A DNA stretch of 64,000 nt from Alopecurus myosuroides (Eukaryota > Streptophyta > Magnoliopsida > Poales > Poaceae), in NCBI GenBank assembly GCA_028641055.1, contig CM054057.1:405160814-405224813 (forward strand). The letters run 5' to 3'. This document shows, piece after piece, positions 45,597 to 58,084 of this stretch. A program made the translations under genes and the position numbers. The notes below the pieces were generated by a model. That model made no database searches. It was not told the DNA's origin and saw only the letters and a list, made by a program, of their open reading frames with translations. The number at the start of each line of letters is the position of its first letter. The first letter of the stretch is position 1.

Positions 45597-47254
45597 TGAT
45601 TTGGGTTTTTTCAGGTTTATTTGCAATGTGTCTTGGCATGATGATGTCTGGCAGTTGAGTAATGGCATATTAGCAATGTAAGTAAGATAATTGGGTAATG
45701 GTAGCACTTGAGTAATATCATGTTCGCGGTCAATTTTATGAGCACTTATGTTTACGAGACAAATAGCTAAAAATCACACACACACACACACACACACAAA
45801 TAAAAAAATGCAAGAATGCACTTCAGTTCAACACAAGCATGCACACAGGCATGCACATCAGTTCAACAGAAGCATGCAAGCAGGCATGCACAACAGTTCA
45901 ACACACAACATGCAAACGAAGCATGCAAAATCAGTTCGACACAAGCTTGCACACAGGCACGCAACACTAGTCTGCATCGCTATCATCTGCGGGCACTGCA
46001 CCCAGATCACTGGCATACTCCGCATATGTGTCGTCTATTTCATCCTCACTGACTTATAATTCATCGTCACCATCTTGTACTTCACCTTCCTTATGCTGCA
46101 CAGACACTTATAATTCATCGTCACCATCTTCTACTCACACAACGCATGTGGTACCTTAGAGTTCTATCTTTCACCTTTTGATCAACTTGTGATAAACTTG
46201 TTTTTGGATTTATTAGGAATTAGATTTGTGTGAACTTGGTTCCGTGACAATATTAATAATTCAAGCTTTTGCGAATGAATTATCATAATATTGTTTGAAA
46301 ACTCACTAAGGTAAAAGACTTTTATCCAATAACTTGCAACCAACAACGTCTAAAATTGCGTTGCAACTATCCAAAAAATATTGTACAGTCCACTCGTAAT
46401 ACTCTAATGTTCATAATTAAACAATATACGGTATTATCAATTGAAGAATCATAATATGAGTTAAAATCTATAAATATTTGACTTTTGTAATTCCACCACA
46501 AATACATATGTGAATACTCCAAATATTATTTGTAGCTATACAAAATTCTACTGAGTTGTTCTCACTTTGTAATATTACCGCTGGAGTTTTCTCATTTATA
46601 CCGGATTGACTAAAACAATTTTAGTCAACGGAAATCCATCAGTTCTTGTTTGCTAATCCTTTTAATGACTATGAGATTGGTCAAATCACAAAACAATTTT
46701 ATCAACACTAGCTTTATGAATATATAATATTCATGTCTGTTTTCCCTGTGAAAACATTCATTTTCCTTATGATTTATAACATCACTCCAACACTCTCAAG
46801 ATAAAATCTTCGAGTCAAAATTAATATTTTCTTTTATCATGGGTCTAGATGATAAACCAATATCATATATTTATGAGTACTATTATCTTGTTTGTCTTGT
46901 TCTGCACATTCTAGTCATTATCTTGGGATATCGATAAATATTTCACTAAGTGAATTATTACATTGAATTCCTCATATGGCCTTATTCAAATATTAAGTTT
47001 GAACTTTATGTATCTCATACATAATTTCCCGGACAAGCTAATGAGTTGGAAACATTTGCATGTTGCCCCTTTTATTATAATATTAATTTCCACATCTCTT
47101 TCATGAGAAGACACTTTTCTCCTTAATCCAATGTGTTTAAACACATGGAGAAAAATCTGGAAATTTATTACCAATAAACTGATTGGTTTTATGCAAAACC
47201 TTTTAATCAATTATGCTTCATTCTTGAGCAATATTGATGACTAGAAACTTATCA
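45597..47254. other. intergenic with microsatellite and minisatellite
   Basis: A (CA)n tract lies at about 45776-45798. From 45815 to 45965 a 30-40-bp word (CAGTTCAACA plus GCATGCA) is repeated about four times with variation. A pair of ATAATTCATCGTCACCATCTT copies lies at 46055-46130. 46140-47254 is AT-rich and I see no gene in it. Confidence 0.6.
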
Positions 47255-47868
47255 TTAAAATAACTCAAAGTTAATTAATGACATAGTCCCAAACTTAAAC
47301 AAACAACATAAATAATTTTCTTTAGTGGGTTTGAGAATTATTTCGTTCAACGCTATCACTTTACCACATAAAAACATTTGACAATTATAACATTGCATAA
47401 ATCCTTGTCTTCGTCGCGTGAGATTGTTTTTGTCCCCGTTCTTTCCTTCGTCTTCTTCCTCTTCTTCCACCTTGTACTCGCCCCCCGACTTCCTATTCTT
47501 CTTCTGTTCCCGTTTTGGACATATGAACATGTCTTTGGTGATGACTTGGGTCTTCATCTTCAAAACTGTTGGGGCGCGGCGTGCCCGATCCTCCACTTTC
47601 CGGGGACTCTGTACGGTGCACCATCACGCACCGACGAAGTGGCAATCGTGATCTTCGAGTCGAATTTAGATGTGATCTTGGCTTCTGTCCCAAAGGACGG
47701 TGATGCGGCGGCCACCTGGGTTGGCGGGCCCATCGGGTCCTACCGGCGCAAAATACCCGTACGAGTAGCACGAAAGTTCAGATCGCCAAACTTCAGGTTG
47801 ATGCTTTTGCAACCGTTGAGTTGTTGCTTGGCGTAGATGCCGAAGAAGTCGCGAATCCACTGCTCCAT
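47255..47868 (-). pseudogene. degenerate retroelement ORF next to an LTR
   Basis: Minus strand from an ATG at 47868: MEQWIRDFFGIYAKQQLNG, then NLKFGDLNFRATRTGI, a stop (TAG, near 47740), continued similarity (VAAASPSFGTEAKIT), and a shift into KMKTQVITKDMFICPKRE with a Glu-rich segment. The start lies 22 bp beyond a probable LTR end. I believe it is the first ORF of an LTR element but cannot assign a lineage. It is clearly non-functional. Confidence 0.4.
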
Positions 47869-47889
47869 TTTCCCAAAGACGACACCAAA

Positions 47890-49072
47890 TGTCGTGGGGG
47901 TAATACAGCATATCCCATACTTGTTGGTCTAGGGTTGTGTAGCGAGATGAGCGGTGGTGGACTACTACGGTTGACATGATACAAGGGGCACGATTTACCC
48001 AAGATCGGGGTCCTTCGTGAAGGTAAAACCCCTACAATCTGCACGTCTCTTTATTTCGGCGATTACGATCTCGGTTACAATGATTACTCCGGCGTGTTCT
48101 CTCATGTATTACTCTATCTCTGCTATGACCCCCTCCCAGCCTTTATATAGGAGGCCGGGTCTGAAGAGTTAGTACAAGGATTGGACCCCTATTCAGCCAG
48201 TTGCCTAGTCTTCTTCCTGACCCGCAAGGTAAGTCTTCCGGGTTGGTTCGTGTGCGGATCGGATGATAGGCCTGGGTCTTGACACTCTTGTGGGCCTTCT
48301 GGAAGGCTCCCGTGTTTTGGGCTACACCTGGTACACCCATCGTGGGAGCCTATTGGGCATCCCCACGTGAGGGAGATGGTGGGAAACCGTCAATGCGAAC
48401 CGCCGCGCCACGTAGCCACGTGCCTACAGCCATTCTTGGAAGTTTCTTGGCCCTACTCTGTTTCGTCTCCTTTGGACATGTGAGCGACGTGGGTCCGAGG
48501 GCTAATGTCAGGGTAATGGATACAGGGGTACCATGACCCATCTGCTAAGGCCCGGTCAAAGGCCCATGAAAGCTGGTCAACAAGTGTGGGCTGTACCAGG
48601 CATCACACAACAAAGACCGCGCGAGGAATCAACCCTCGTGAGGAGTGCCCTAGCTCTGGGAATTAGCGGAATGAAGCCATTCCGCCTCTGCCTCGCAAGC
48701 CTCTGCGAGGGATCCTCATATGAATAGCTCCGCGAGGAGGCCGATCGCCTGCGGGAGGAGACAACCTACTGTACCACACGTGACCCTCTGATAGGAGGGC
48801 ACATGTTTCTACCACTGCCGCAGAGACACGCGCACCTGTGTGGGTGACAAACCGATAAACGAAGGAGGCATCAGCGCCGCAGGCGCAGACACTAAAGCTT
48901 CCCATATCCGTGATTAAAGACTAGCGCTCGTCTGCGGCGCCCAAAGCGCCGCCCGAGACCTTCCTCTTTGCTGGAAGAAGACCATGACGACATAAAGCTC
49001 CTCCGCCAGCGTCATCCCTGAGGTCATCGTGAAAACCCCACGCGCTGCCATGGGCCGGTGCTTCAATCGACA
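47890..49072 (-). repeat. probable LTR, minus orientation
   Basis: Plus-strand ends TGTCGTGGGGG and ...CAATCGACA give TGTCG/CGACA inverted ends. A minus-strand TATA box (CTATATAAAGG) is near 48150 and the ORF above lies just downstream. The outer end is uncertain; sequence up to about 49400 also looks LTR-like (ACCTGGGTAAAC near 49310). No partner LTR is in the window. Confidence 0.35.
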
Positions 49073-50823
49073 GCTGACTATGTCCGCCCGTAGCTTAAGG
49101 CTTTGGGCTGTCCTTCCCTCGTCGCATTGTGGTTTCCCATCCGCCGATGGGCAGGAAAGAGTAGCCGACGCGACTACATAAGGGTTCGCACCTGAGTAAC
49201 CCTAGCCGCCATTGTACTATAATCCTCTCGAAGCAGTACAAAGCCAGACAAGCAGGAATAGGTCTTTACCTCGCCAAGAGGAGCCATTCACCTCGCCAAG
49301 AGGAGCCAAACCTGGGTAAACCCTTTTGTCACTTTCTGTCATATTCCTCGCAGGTCTCCTTCCAGTCACCGTGTCGAGGCCCATTGAAGCACCGAGCATT
49401 TTGTATCCAGTCCCCCTATCGAACCTAGTTAAAAGACAATTCCTTGGAACAAGTCCCCCTATGAAACCTAGTTAAAAGACAATTCCTTGGAATAGCTTCT
49501 CCGACGAGTTCACCTTGTCTTGTATAGCTTTTGTGCGTGCTCTCGTTATTGATCCATTATGTGGAATGGTCTGGCCTACATACCGGAAGGGAGCCCACTA
49601 GAAGTACAAATATAATACAGAGAGCCAACATCGATCTGAATACCGGAGGGCTTTTTCTAAAAGGGCTTTATGTAATATGATCCCAGCTTAACAGCATCAC
49701 CTTACCCATTTCATGATTAACTCTGACAGTTAATCTGTGAAGATGTACTTCCCACTGATTTTTTTTTCTCAAGGCTGACGGCCAAATTGACAAGAGAATG
49801 CCATGTTCAGTCAGAATCAGTGCCGTTTTCCTAATGTGCACCCTCTGCATACCTTCTCTAGTTTCCAAGAGAAATAAACATCATTCACATCCCCTATGAG
49901 CAATTGTAACTGTGAGGTTCTCTAGCATACCATATTACCGTTGAAACTATGTATCAACTATGTTTTTCCATGTAAACAATCAACGCCAAGTCCAATCTGT
50001 GATGAACTGATCAAAAGAGAACAGCTGCATCACAGTCCAACTCTACATATTTATGGCCAGATAGTTTCCGCCCATGCTTTCCGGTGATTCCATGGAGGCT
50101 AGCCTGTTATTGCTTGGATACCTAATTTTAGGATTCTAATCAAATGATGTATTATGTGTTTGCGAAGTACATGCGGAATTGAGTTGGACATTGCCACTAC
50201 TGTAATTAAAATCCAAGGCAACACTGATGAGCTTCCCTTTGAATGGAAAGGACTCTGTGCTAACAAGGTGAACCAAGTGAAAAGTACCAGATGCAAAGAG
50301 ATGTCCTGAACTGAAGAACGAGCATGCTGGAACATAAAAAGATCCATTCCAGTGTTGTAGTCTATATTTCTTTGACATTTGAGGCTTTGATGTAGCAGAC
50401 AACATAGTAGTAGCTTAATAACTTTCTTAATCTGTCAAAACATAGTAGCATAACATTCTAAGTAGGCTCAAGCATTTAAGGATGCCGATTGCACGAGCAC
50501 AAAAACAGAGGCTCAAACTCATTTATATTTTCAAACAGGTCTAAAAAAGTATAACCATAGATCAGTGACCGCGATATGGTTATGTGCAATCCATTAGTTG
50601 CATCAATAACTACAGGACTGATATGCGCGGACCATGGGCAGCTCATTACATGCATTCCCAACAAAGGGGAATGAAATCTACACTATCATGATACAAGAAC
50701 ATATAGAAATCAAAATGTTCAATCCTCTTAAATAGTAAAAAAAAAAATAATAATAATAATAATAGACAAACAAAAGGCCTCCTGCCAAACTTTGTGACAG
50801 AAAACATTTACCTCAAGAATAAT
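49073..50823. other. region 3' of ChlI
   Basis: A 42-43-bp duplication (CCTAGTTAAAAGACAATTCC) lies at about 49411-49495. (AAT)n with a preceding A-run is at about 50738-50765. The 3'-UTR and poly(A) site of ChlI should lie in 50400-50823, but I see no perfect AATAAA on the minus strand. No other gene is supported. Confidence 0.5.
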
Positions 50824-52253
50824 CTAGCTAAAGACTTCATAAAACTTCTCAATGACGAGCAAGCCCGAGTCAATTGATTCAAGTGGGTCCTTACGCAGCC
50901 GATGCCTTAAACAATTGGGAATAACAGTGGCAATGTCCTCGACTGTGACTGTGTCCCTTCCTTTCAAGGCAGCCAACGCCTTGGCAGCCCTGTTGATCAC
51001 AATGTCTCCTCTCAGTCCATCGACATTCAGCTCCGCACAAACCTTGGATATCTTAACGCGAAGGTCACGGTCGAGCTGCACAGAACCAAGGTTGGTCCGA
51101 GCAGATGTAATCTGGTCCTGGAGCTTCTCTTGCTCCTCCAAGTAGGACTGGCGGAACGATTTTGGATCCTTGTCGAACCGGGCCCTTTCTTCGACAATCT
51201 TCACCCTGAGCTCAGCATCCCTGACAGTACCAACCTGTGCATGCATCCCGAACCTGTCCAGCAACTGAGGCCGGAGCTCCCCTTCCTCTGGGTTACCAGA
51301 CCCAATGAGTATGAACCGTGCAGGATGGGAGATGGAGATACCTTCCCTCTCCACAGTGTTCCACCCGGAAGCCGCAGAATCCAGCAGAACATCCACCAGA
51401 TGGTCATCGAGCAAATTAACCTCATCCACATAGAGTATTCCCCTATTGGCCTTGGCAAGCAAGCCTGGCTCAAACGCCTTGACACCTTCTGTGAGCGCCT
51501 TCTCAATGTCAATAGTGCCGCACACCCTGTCCTCTGTGGCGCCGAGGGGCAGGTCGACCATATTGATCTTTGTGGTGGTGACGGGAAGGGTGTCGCCCTT
51601 GAGCACGCGGTCGCGGACCTCGGGGCCCATGACCTCGGGGTCGTAAGGGTCGGAATTGAAAGGGTCGCCCACAACGACGCTGATGTCCGGGAGCAGGTCG
51701 ACGAGGGAGCGGACGGTGGTGGACTTACCAGTACCTCGGTCACCCATGATCATGACGCCGCCAATCTTGGGGTCGATGACGTTAAGCAGCAGGCAGAGCT
51801 TCATCTCATCCTGCCCCACGATCGCAGGGAACGGATACACCGGACGCTGGCTCTCCTTCGCGGCCGTTGACTTCGTATCCTACACACATTACCGCCAGAA
51901 CCGCAGATAAATAAACACGGCCTTGTCGCGAGTTGTAGATTCGGCCGTTTGTGGATTACCTGCTCGCTGGCGACGGGGGTCGCTACATTGCACACGGTGA
52001 AGCGGCCACGGCGGAATCCCCTCTTGGACAGAATCCGGGCTGCGCGTGTAGAGCTCGAGAGAGTGAACTGAGGGTCCTTGGAGATTCGATATTCGTGCAT
52101 TCCAAAATAGAGAGGGGGGGGGGGGGGGGGGGGAGGGGGAATACCTGAGTTGGCCGCAGTTACGGCGGTGGGGAAGAGAGGGCGGGAGGTGGAGGCGGAG
52201 AAAAGGGCCGGCGAGGCGGCGGGCGCGGACGCCGGGGAGAAGGGGGAAGCCAT
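50824..52253 (-). CDS. CHLI: magnesium-chelatase subunit ChlI, chloroplast precursor
   Basis: Three exons: 52253-52145 (109 nt), 52039-51960 (80 nt) and 51879-50824 (1056 nt), GT-AG borders, 1245 nt coding for 414 residues, close to the grass ChlI length. ChlI is the AAA+ ATPase motor that, with ChlD and ChlH, inserts Mg2+ into protoporphyrin IX, the first committed step of chlorophyll synthesis. A Ser/Ala-rich chloroplast transit peptide occupies about residues 1-45 (MASPFSPAS...). Walker [10 protein letters not shown] is at 109-117, Walker B ILYVDEV at 211-217, and sensor/arginine-finger segment [19 protein letters not shown] at 256-274. Conserved cysteines near 92 and 183 and in IPNCLRHR are those tied to thioredoxin control in this family. 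It ends KFYEVFS. The exon 2 acceptor was chosen because it restores [15 protein letters not shown] and the frame. No break is seen. It is the only clearly functional host gene in the window. Confidence 0.95.
52114..52133 (-). repeat. homopolymer of 20 G/C in ChlI intron 1
   Basis: Twenty consecutive Gs on the plus strand, then A and five more Gs; the pre-mRNA has a C run. It lies inside the 105-bp first intron (52040-52144), close to its 5' splice site. Confidence 0.95.
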
Positions 52254-52435
52254 GGGGGAGGGGACAATGGACGGGTGGGGGTGGTTTTGAGGGGAAGAGG
52301 GGATAAGAGAGGGATGTGGGAGATGGGTTGGGAACTTGGATAGGCCGGGACGGATGCTGCGATTGGGCGCTGCTTTGGGATTCTGGAAGCCCAGGGCATT
52401 TTCAGGAGTTCTCACGGAAGACAGGGCAGCTGTGA
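52254..52435 (-). promoter_or_regulatory. proximal promoter/5' leader of ChlI
   Basis: 182 bp between the start codon and a MITE. On the minus strand it is pyrimidine-rich without a clear TATA box. It has a CCAAT pentamer (52366-52362) and, on the plus strand, a GATAAG I-box-like hexamer (52302-52307), a motif associated with light-regulated genes. The assignment rests on position and short motifs only. Confidence 0.4.
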
Positions 52436-52728
52436 GGGCCTCTTTGATTCGAAGGAATACCATGGAATTTTTGTAGGATAGAATTTTATAGAAAAAAATT
52501 CTTTTAACCTTGTTTGATTCATATGATTGGATCCTATAGAAAATATTCCTATGGGAATTTTGTAGTATAAATCTATAGAAAAATAACATGAGATCCAACC
52601 TCGTGAAAAAATTCCTTTGCACGATAAAAAAGAATCACTCTTCCCATAGGATTCAAGTTGACATGTCATGTCAATCCTATACGATTACTATTCTTATATT
52701 TTTCCTATTCTATGCATCAATGGAGCCC
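52436..52728. mobile_element. Tourist-like (PIF/Harbinger) MITE, 293 bp
   Basis: Imperfect terminal inverted repeats GGGCCTCTTTGATTC and, inverted at the other end, GGGCTCCATTGATGC. A 3-bp duplication TGA lies on both sides (52433-52435 and 52729-52731). The interior is AT-rich and non-coding. It sits 182 bp upstream of the ChlI start codon. Confidence 0.85.
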
Positions 52729-52731
52729 TGA

Positions 52732-54386
52732 ACGTGCAATGGCCCAACCCTCACAAAAATAAATATAAACGTAAACACACGTCTATTATACTACTCCCTC
52801 CGAATCCTAAAAAAGGGATTAGATAATACCATGCGCGTTGCCATGGGACTTTCAAACACATCAATAAAAATATTTCGGTAAACTCCTTATAGAGACATAT
52901 GATACAGTGTTCACGTGTACATAGATATTTGAATCTGTGTATCTAAATCTTAACAACTGAAAAAGGAACGTTAGCATCGCCGTATGTTAGGAGAGGTAAA
53001 TCACCTGAAATCTAGTCATTGTGTCATCAGGCGAGACATGAGCAGCTAGCTGAGATAGCTCAGCATACATCTATACAACTCTTTAAGTACACAAACAGAA
53101 CGGAGAAACAAACTCAGATGATCCAGTTAGTCTCTTCTTATTTAATGTGAATATTATCGTTCATACCCACTCCATCAAGATCATTTATGGGTGGAAGGAG
53201 GCTGCAAGATCTCCTCGTAAAGTTAGGAAAACAATCTGTAGTGCTCAAGAATGACTCCGCAATTTGATGTAATATTTTTTCTCGTTTTGATGTTGTACAT
53301 GTCAAAATTAATCGTGGAACTCTAACAAAATCAGATAGCTCAATTTTGTAAGATAATCCAGAAGAACAGACAACAAACTGGCATGTTGGACGACAAAATG
53401 GTGCGAACATTCATTCACCTGATACAAATGTCGTGAACTTGACTAAGTGAGGGAGGTACGCTGTAACTTTTATGAGCGGACACACACAGATATGAAACGA
53501 AATTAACTAAAGGTCAGTTAATATAAGAGATACAATCGGGGGTTAACATGAAGGATTAGTAACCTGCTTACCGGCTAGATCCTCGGAGCCATAGAAAGGA
53601 AAGATAGGAGGAAGGGGACTTTTCCATGACGCAAACCTGCTACACTAATGGTGGAGACGCCGGAGAAGGAGCCACGCCGTCGGTCTTGGAGCACGTCCAC
53701 AACTACCCAGAGGAACCGTGTTAGGGAACTTGGCATCGACGTCTCCTACAAATTCACTATGCCCAGCACGACGGCGGCAAAAGACGTGAAGGAAATATTA
53801 GGAGGCCATGGGCATCGACAGGGTGTCTTCAAATTGATCGCCTCCATCATGCTGAATCCTAGGGCGAGACCCTGCTTTATCAGGGGTGCTAGCTATGTGA
53901 AGACGATGTGAATACTGTAGCAGATCCATTGCTTAAAAGGGGAGGAACAACGCCATTTGTTGCGGGTAGAGGGAGGCGAAGCGGTAGATGTTGTAGGAGG
54001 TAATAGAGAAGTCGTTGTAAATATGTAGTGGGATTGGCTTGAAGCGAGCCATCCAGCAGGATAAATAATACACATGATGGTCAGTTACACCAAAAATGAG
54101 AACCGTAATAAAAACCGATAATAATTGAAGCGCCTCCTCGAAGGAATGGGGGTGACTCTTTCATTTTCTGAAATGGAGCATTTAGTGGAAGGCAAAAAGG
54201 CCGGTTCTCTGCCTGGAAAAAATTGGACGCTGGTTGGTATTTTATTTTCTGAGATGGCATATTGCATGAGGTGGATGATTTGCTTAAGTGGCGGTCTAGG
54301 ATTTATGAGGGATGTATGATGAGGTGGATACTTTGCATGTTAAGAGAAATAGGTTTAGTGGGTTGCTCCCATTTAGATATTGTAGA
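52732..54386. other. intergenic upstream of ChlI, nothing recognised
   Basis: A CTCCCTCCG word at about 52795 suggests a Stowaway end, but no partner end was found. The 87-codon ORF at 53648-53911 has no recognisable domain. Confidence 0.4.
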
Positions 54387-54388
54387 TA

Positions 54389-54508
54389 CTCATTCCGTTC
54401 AGAATGTTCAGAATAAGTGTCATGGAAATAGGTTAAAATAGATGTATCTAGCAGTACCAAAATACATCTAGATATATTTACCCTAGTGACACTTATTTTG
54501 AGACAGAG
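54389..54508. mobile_element. Stowaway-type MITE, 120 bp
   Basis: Inverted ends CTCATTCCGTTC...AATAAGTGTC and GACACTTATTTTGAGACAGAG, with TA on both sides (54387-54388 and 54509-54510), as for Tc1/mariner-derived Stowaway elements of grasses. Confidence 0.8.
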
Positions 54509-54510
54509 TA

Positions 54511-56307
54511 TTAAAAGTACATGATGAGCTAACCAGTACGAAGTTTTCCTTCGCCGCTGGAGAAAAAAAAAGGAGCCGTCGCCTCCACCTTCGCCTCCTC
54601 CATACCATGGTTGCCCCTCCTCTGGTCGGCCTCGCAGGCGCCAGGAGGGATGGAAAACCTGATCTATGGGTGGAGTTTTTCATTAAATTAGTGATTTCAA
54701 TAAATCAGAATTGTAGTAGCCATCTTCGACTTGGCCTTCGCATCAATGGAAATGGCACCGTCTACAATAAATGATCCTCAACATCTCTTTCGACGACGAG
54801 ATCTCCATCCCGTCGTTTAGGGTGGTGTTGAAAGATTAAATTTGTCTAGCTATGATCCTTCTTATCTTACTTCGGCACATCGGTTTTGCATATTTTCTCT
54901 TAGTCTCTGCGAGGGGAATTGTTCTCGTAATATTTGCTCCGGCTACTACGTCATCGACGATGGTGATTCGTACTCTCGGCTCCCAACGATGTCGACCAGG
55001 TTATTCGGTTCTTTTTCCCTGCAATACTGGTGTTGCTGCTCTTGCCGATGTTGGTTGACTATTTTAATGGCTGCTTGAGTTCTCGCAGCCTTGGCATTAT
55101 GGTTCAAAATTGAAATTACGAGAGAGAAACTTCGTTGATATTTACAGGTTTTGTGGTTTGATATATATGTCATCGTTCTATGGTTGTCTTCAGAAAATTA
55201 AAAATATTGTGTTCCGGAAGAAAAAAAAAAAGGTGTGAAGATCACGAAAATTTGTTGGTCTCTTTTAGAGCTTATTTTGTAATCGTTGTAATCAGCTCAT
55301 ATATCTCTACCATGAACTACCGGCTCTAATAAATAGATATGGTATTGATTGTCAAAAAAAATACGCTAGAAATTACCACAAAAATCAAAAACATGTGGCT
55401 GTTTATTTGATAGGCTGAAAATGTATAACCATTAGATTAGGAAGTAAAAAAATACCCACTATTCCTATCAATAAATATATAATTTAAGTATATAATTATC
55501 CGGTATCCCCTCACCGTTACCTGTAAAAAAGTTTCACCATTACTTGCCCTAGCGTGCGGCCGCCGCCATATTCCGATCACGGCAGGTCCATGAATCCAAT
55601 CCATGTTGGGCAAAAGGATAAACATCCGTTGGTCACTTATGCGCAAGGCCGGACACGGTGTATAGATCGCTCCTTCGGTCCATGTGTGCTACCAAGATTG
55701 TCATCGATCATTGGTACTAACATGGTTGGATCTAACCTATAGTCTTCAATGGGATGATCATGGCAAACGGTATGGTGCACGAAAAATAGGAAAATAAACC
55801 GGATGTAAATGCTCCTTCCTAGGAAATCGAATTTTCAAAGCTTCAAACATTTTGAAAAAAAAATTAGATGCATACCTACACATATTATGTAATAGTACAA
55901 AACTTCGTAAACAAACGACTTTTCATTTGGCTTGTGTAAAAAACATAAACTGATTACACATTTATACTGCTATATAGCACTATAGAAAAATTATCTTTTT
56001 TTTTTCTGCGTAGCCAACTTAAATTGAAATTCACTCGCCACACATTTGAATTGCATTGCCTATACATCCGATTTTTTTTCATACTTTTTTGACTTTTGAA
56101 AAGTGGTTTAAATCAATATTTTAAAAAATTAGGCAGGAGCACCTACCCGCCGGTTCATTCTAGCCACACTCCATGGTGCACACGCTATGATGTGCTAGCC
56201 TGGCTGACCATTAGCAAGGATAGTCATACTTGACAGTTTGCCGTATATACGCGGACACGCCCATGTACATGTTCCAAACACTGAATATCGTAAGAGCTCG
56301 AGGAGAA
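54511..56307. other. intergenic, possible LINE/retroposed 3' tail
   Basis: 54840-55365 reads like the 3' end of a non-LTR element: a GC-moderate ORF-like stretch, a 3' tail with TAATAAATAGATATGG and an A-run at about 55355. No reverse transcriptase or endonuclease is visible, so the call is weak. Nothing else is recognised to 56307. Confidence 0.25.
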
Positions 56308-57891
56308 TGATACGTCATAAACGTATTCTTAATTTCTGATGTTCCATGTTGTTTTCATGTCATATGCTACATGTTTATTTTACACTTTATGCCATTTTTA
56401 TCGATTTCCTGGGACTAACCTATTGATAAGATGTTACAGAGCCAGTTCCTGTTTTGTGCTGTTTTTTGTTTCAGAAAAGTTGTTCTGGAAATATTCTCGT
56501 AATTGGATGATTCGAAGGCCAGAAGTCTTAGAAAGTTGTCGCGGACACGGAGTCCGGAGGAGACCCGGAGGGGAGCCACAGGGGACCGACACCAGGGGCG
56601 GTGTGGCCCCACTGCTCACCCATCGACGTTGCCCTCTCGCCTATATATTGACCCTGAAGGGTTGACCCTAACTACCTGAGCCTTTTCCACCAAAAACATC
56701 CGCAACCGCCGTCATCGTCAACCCTAGTTCGAGAGGGTTTTGGAGCTCTCCCCGGCACCCTGTCGGAGGGGGAATCATCACCGGAGGGGTCTACACCACC
56801 ATGCCCGCCTCCAGAATGATGCGTGAGTAGTTTATCCTTGGACTACGGCTCCATAGCAGTAGCTATATGGTTGTTCTCTCCTCTTTATGCCTCATGTTTA
56901 GATCTTGTGATCTCCCCTACATGATCAAGATCATCTTAATGTAATGCTACATGTTGTGTTTGCTGGGATCCGATGAATATTGAATGCTATATCTCATGAT
57001 TATCAATATATCATGTACTTTTCATGTGTATGTTATTTATGATCTTGCATGCTCTCTGTTGTTAGTAGATGCTTTGGCCAAGTAGATGCCAGTGACTCCA
57101 AGAGGGAGTATTTATGCTTGATAGTCGGTTCATGGCTCCTTTGCATCTGTGCTCGAGTGACAGAAACGTGACAGATGGGGGATGTGTTGTTGCCATTTGG
57201 GAGAAAACAACGATGTTTACAGTACACACTTTTCTTACTGCAATTATTTGTTGCTTGCAACTTAATACCCAAGGTTTGATGAAATTCTAAGGATGGATTA
57301 TTAGTCATAGATGCAGTTGGATGACGGTCTATATATCTTGTTGTAATGACCGCATGAATCACATAGTAATCATCATGTCATGCATATGCACTATGGTGCG
57401 GCCTTTATATCTGTCAATTGCCCAATTGTAATTTGTTTACCACACATGCTATATATCTGTTTTGGAGAGACACCACTAGTGAACTGTGGACCTCGGTCCA
57501 TTCTCCTCATACTGATAATACGACCACTGCAATTTCTGTTTTCATATTGTTGCTAATATTTTCCTACTGCCATCACTGTTCTCTTTCATCTACTGCAAAC
57601 AGATATTATTTTCCACACGTTACGTTTAACCTCTTTGTGTTCATAAAAACCGGTGAGATTGACAACCTCACTGCTTCATTGGGGCAAAGTGATTTGATTG
57701 TGTTGTGTAGGTTCCACGTTGCTTCTGAACCGGTAGTGCGCCCTACCACCTCAGCTGATCAACCTTCGGAAGTGATTTCTTTCTCCTACTGGTCGATTCA
57801 ACCCTTGTTTCTTTCTGAGGGAAAACTTGTTGTTGTGCTCTTCATACCTTCCTCTTGGGGTTTCCCAACGAGTGCAAGATCTGCACCATCA
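56308..57891 (+). repeat. 5' LTR of the Athila-type element (1584 bp)
   Basis: TGATACGTC ... GCACCATCA, inverted ends TGAT/ATCA. TATA box CTATATATTG at 56641-56650. Confidence 0.75.
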
Positions 57892-57902
57892 AGCATATTT
57901 TC

Positions 57903-57920
57903 TGGCGCCGTTGCCGGGGA
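57903..57920 (+). other. primer-binding site (tRNA-Asp type)
   Basis: TGGCGCCGTTGCCGGGGA, the PBS typical of Athila-lineage elements, 11 bases after the LTR end. Confidence 0.85.
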
Positions 57921-58084
57921 GAAAGAGAGTTCCTGTAAGGGCAGTCTCTCACTTCCAATCTCTTTACTTTGTTTTTGTTTTGCTTAGTTTATTTTATTTT
58001 GTCTTGTTTGTTTCTCTTTATCAAAAACACAAAAAATAGTTCTTATTCTAGTTATTGTTTTATCCTGTTTTTAATCTTGCTAAA

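Noticed and set aside
45815..46059. Cys/His-rich looking ORFs near 45.8-46.0 kb
   Set aside because: Produced by the CATGCA minisatellite; no other support.
51130..51870. 246-codon ORF on the plus strand across ChlI exon 3
   Set aside because: Antisense shadow of the conserved ChlI coding sequence.
52790..52830. Second Stowaway MITE (CTCCCTCCG near 52795)
   Set aside because: No inverted partner end or matching TA at the other side.
53648..53911. 87-codon ORF
   Set aside because: No domain, no gene context, ordinary chance length.
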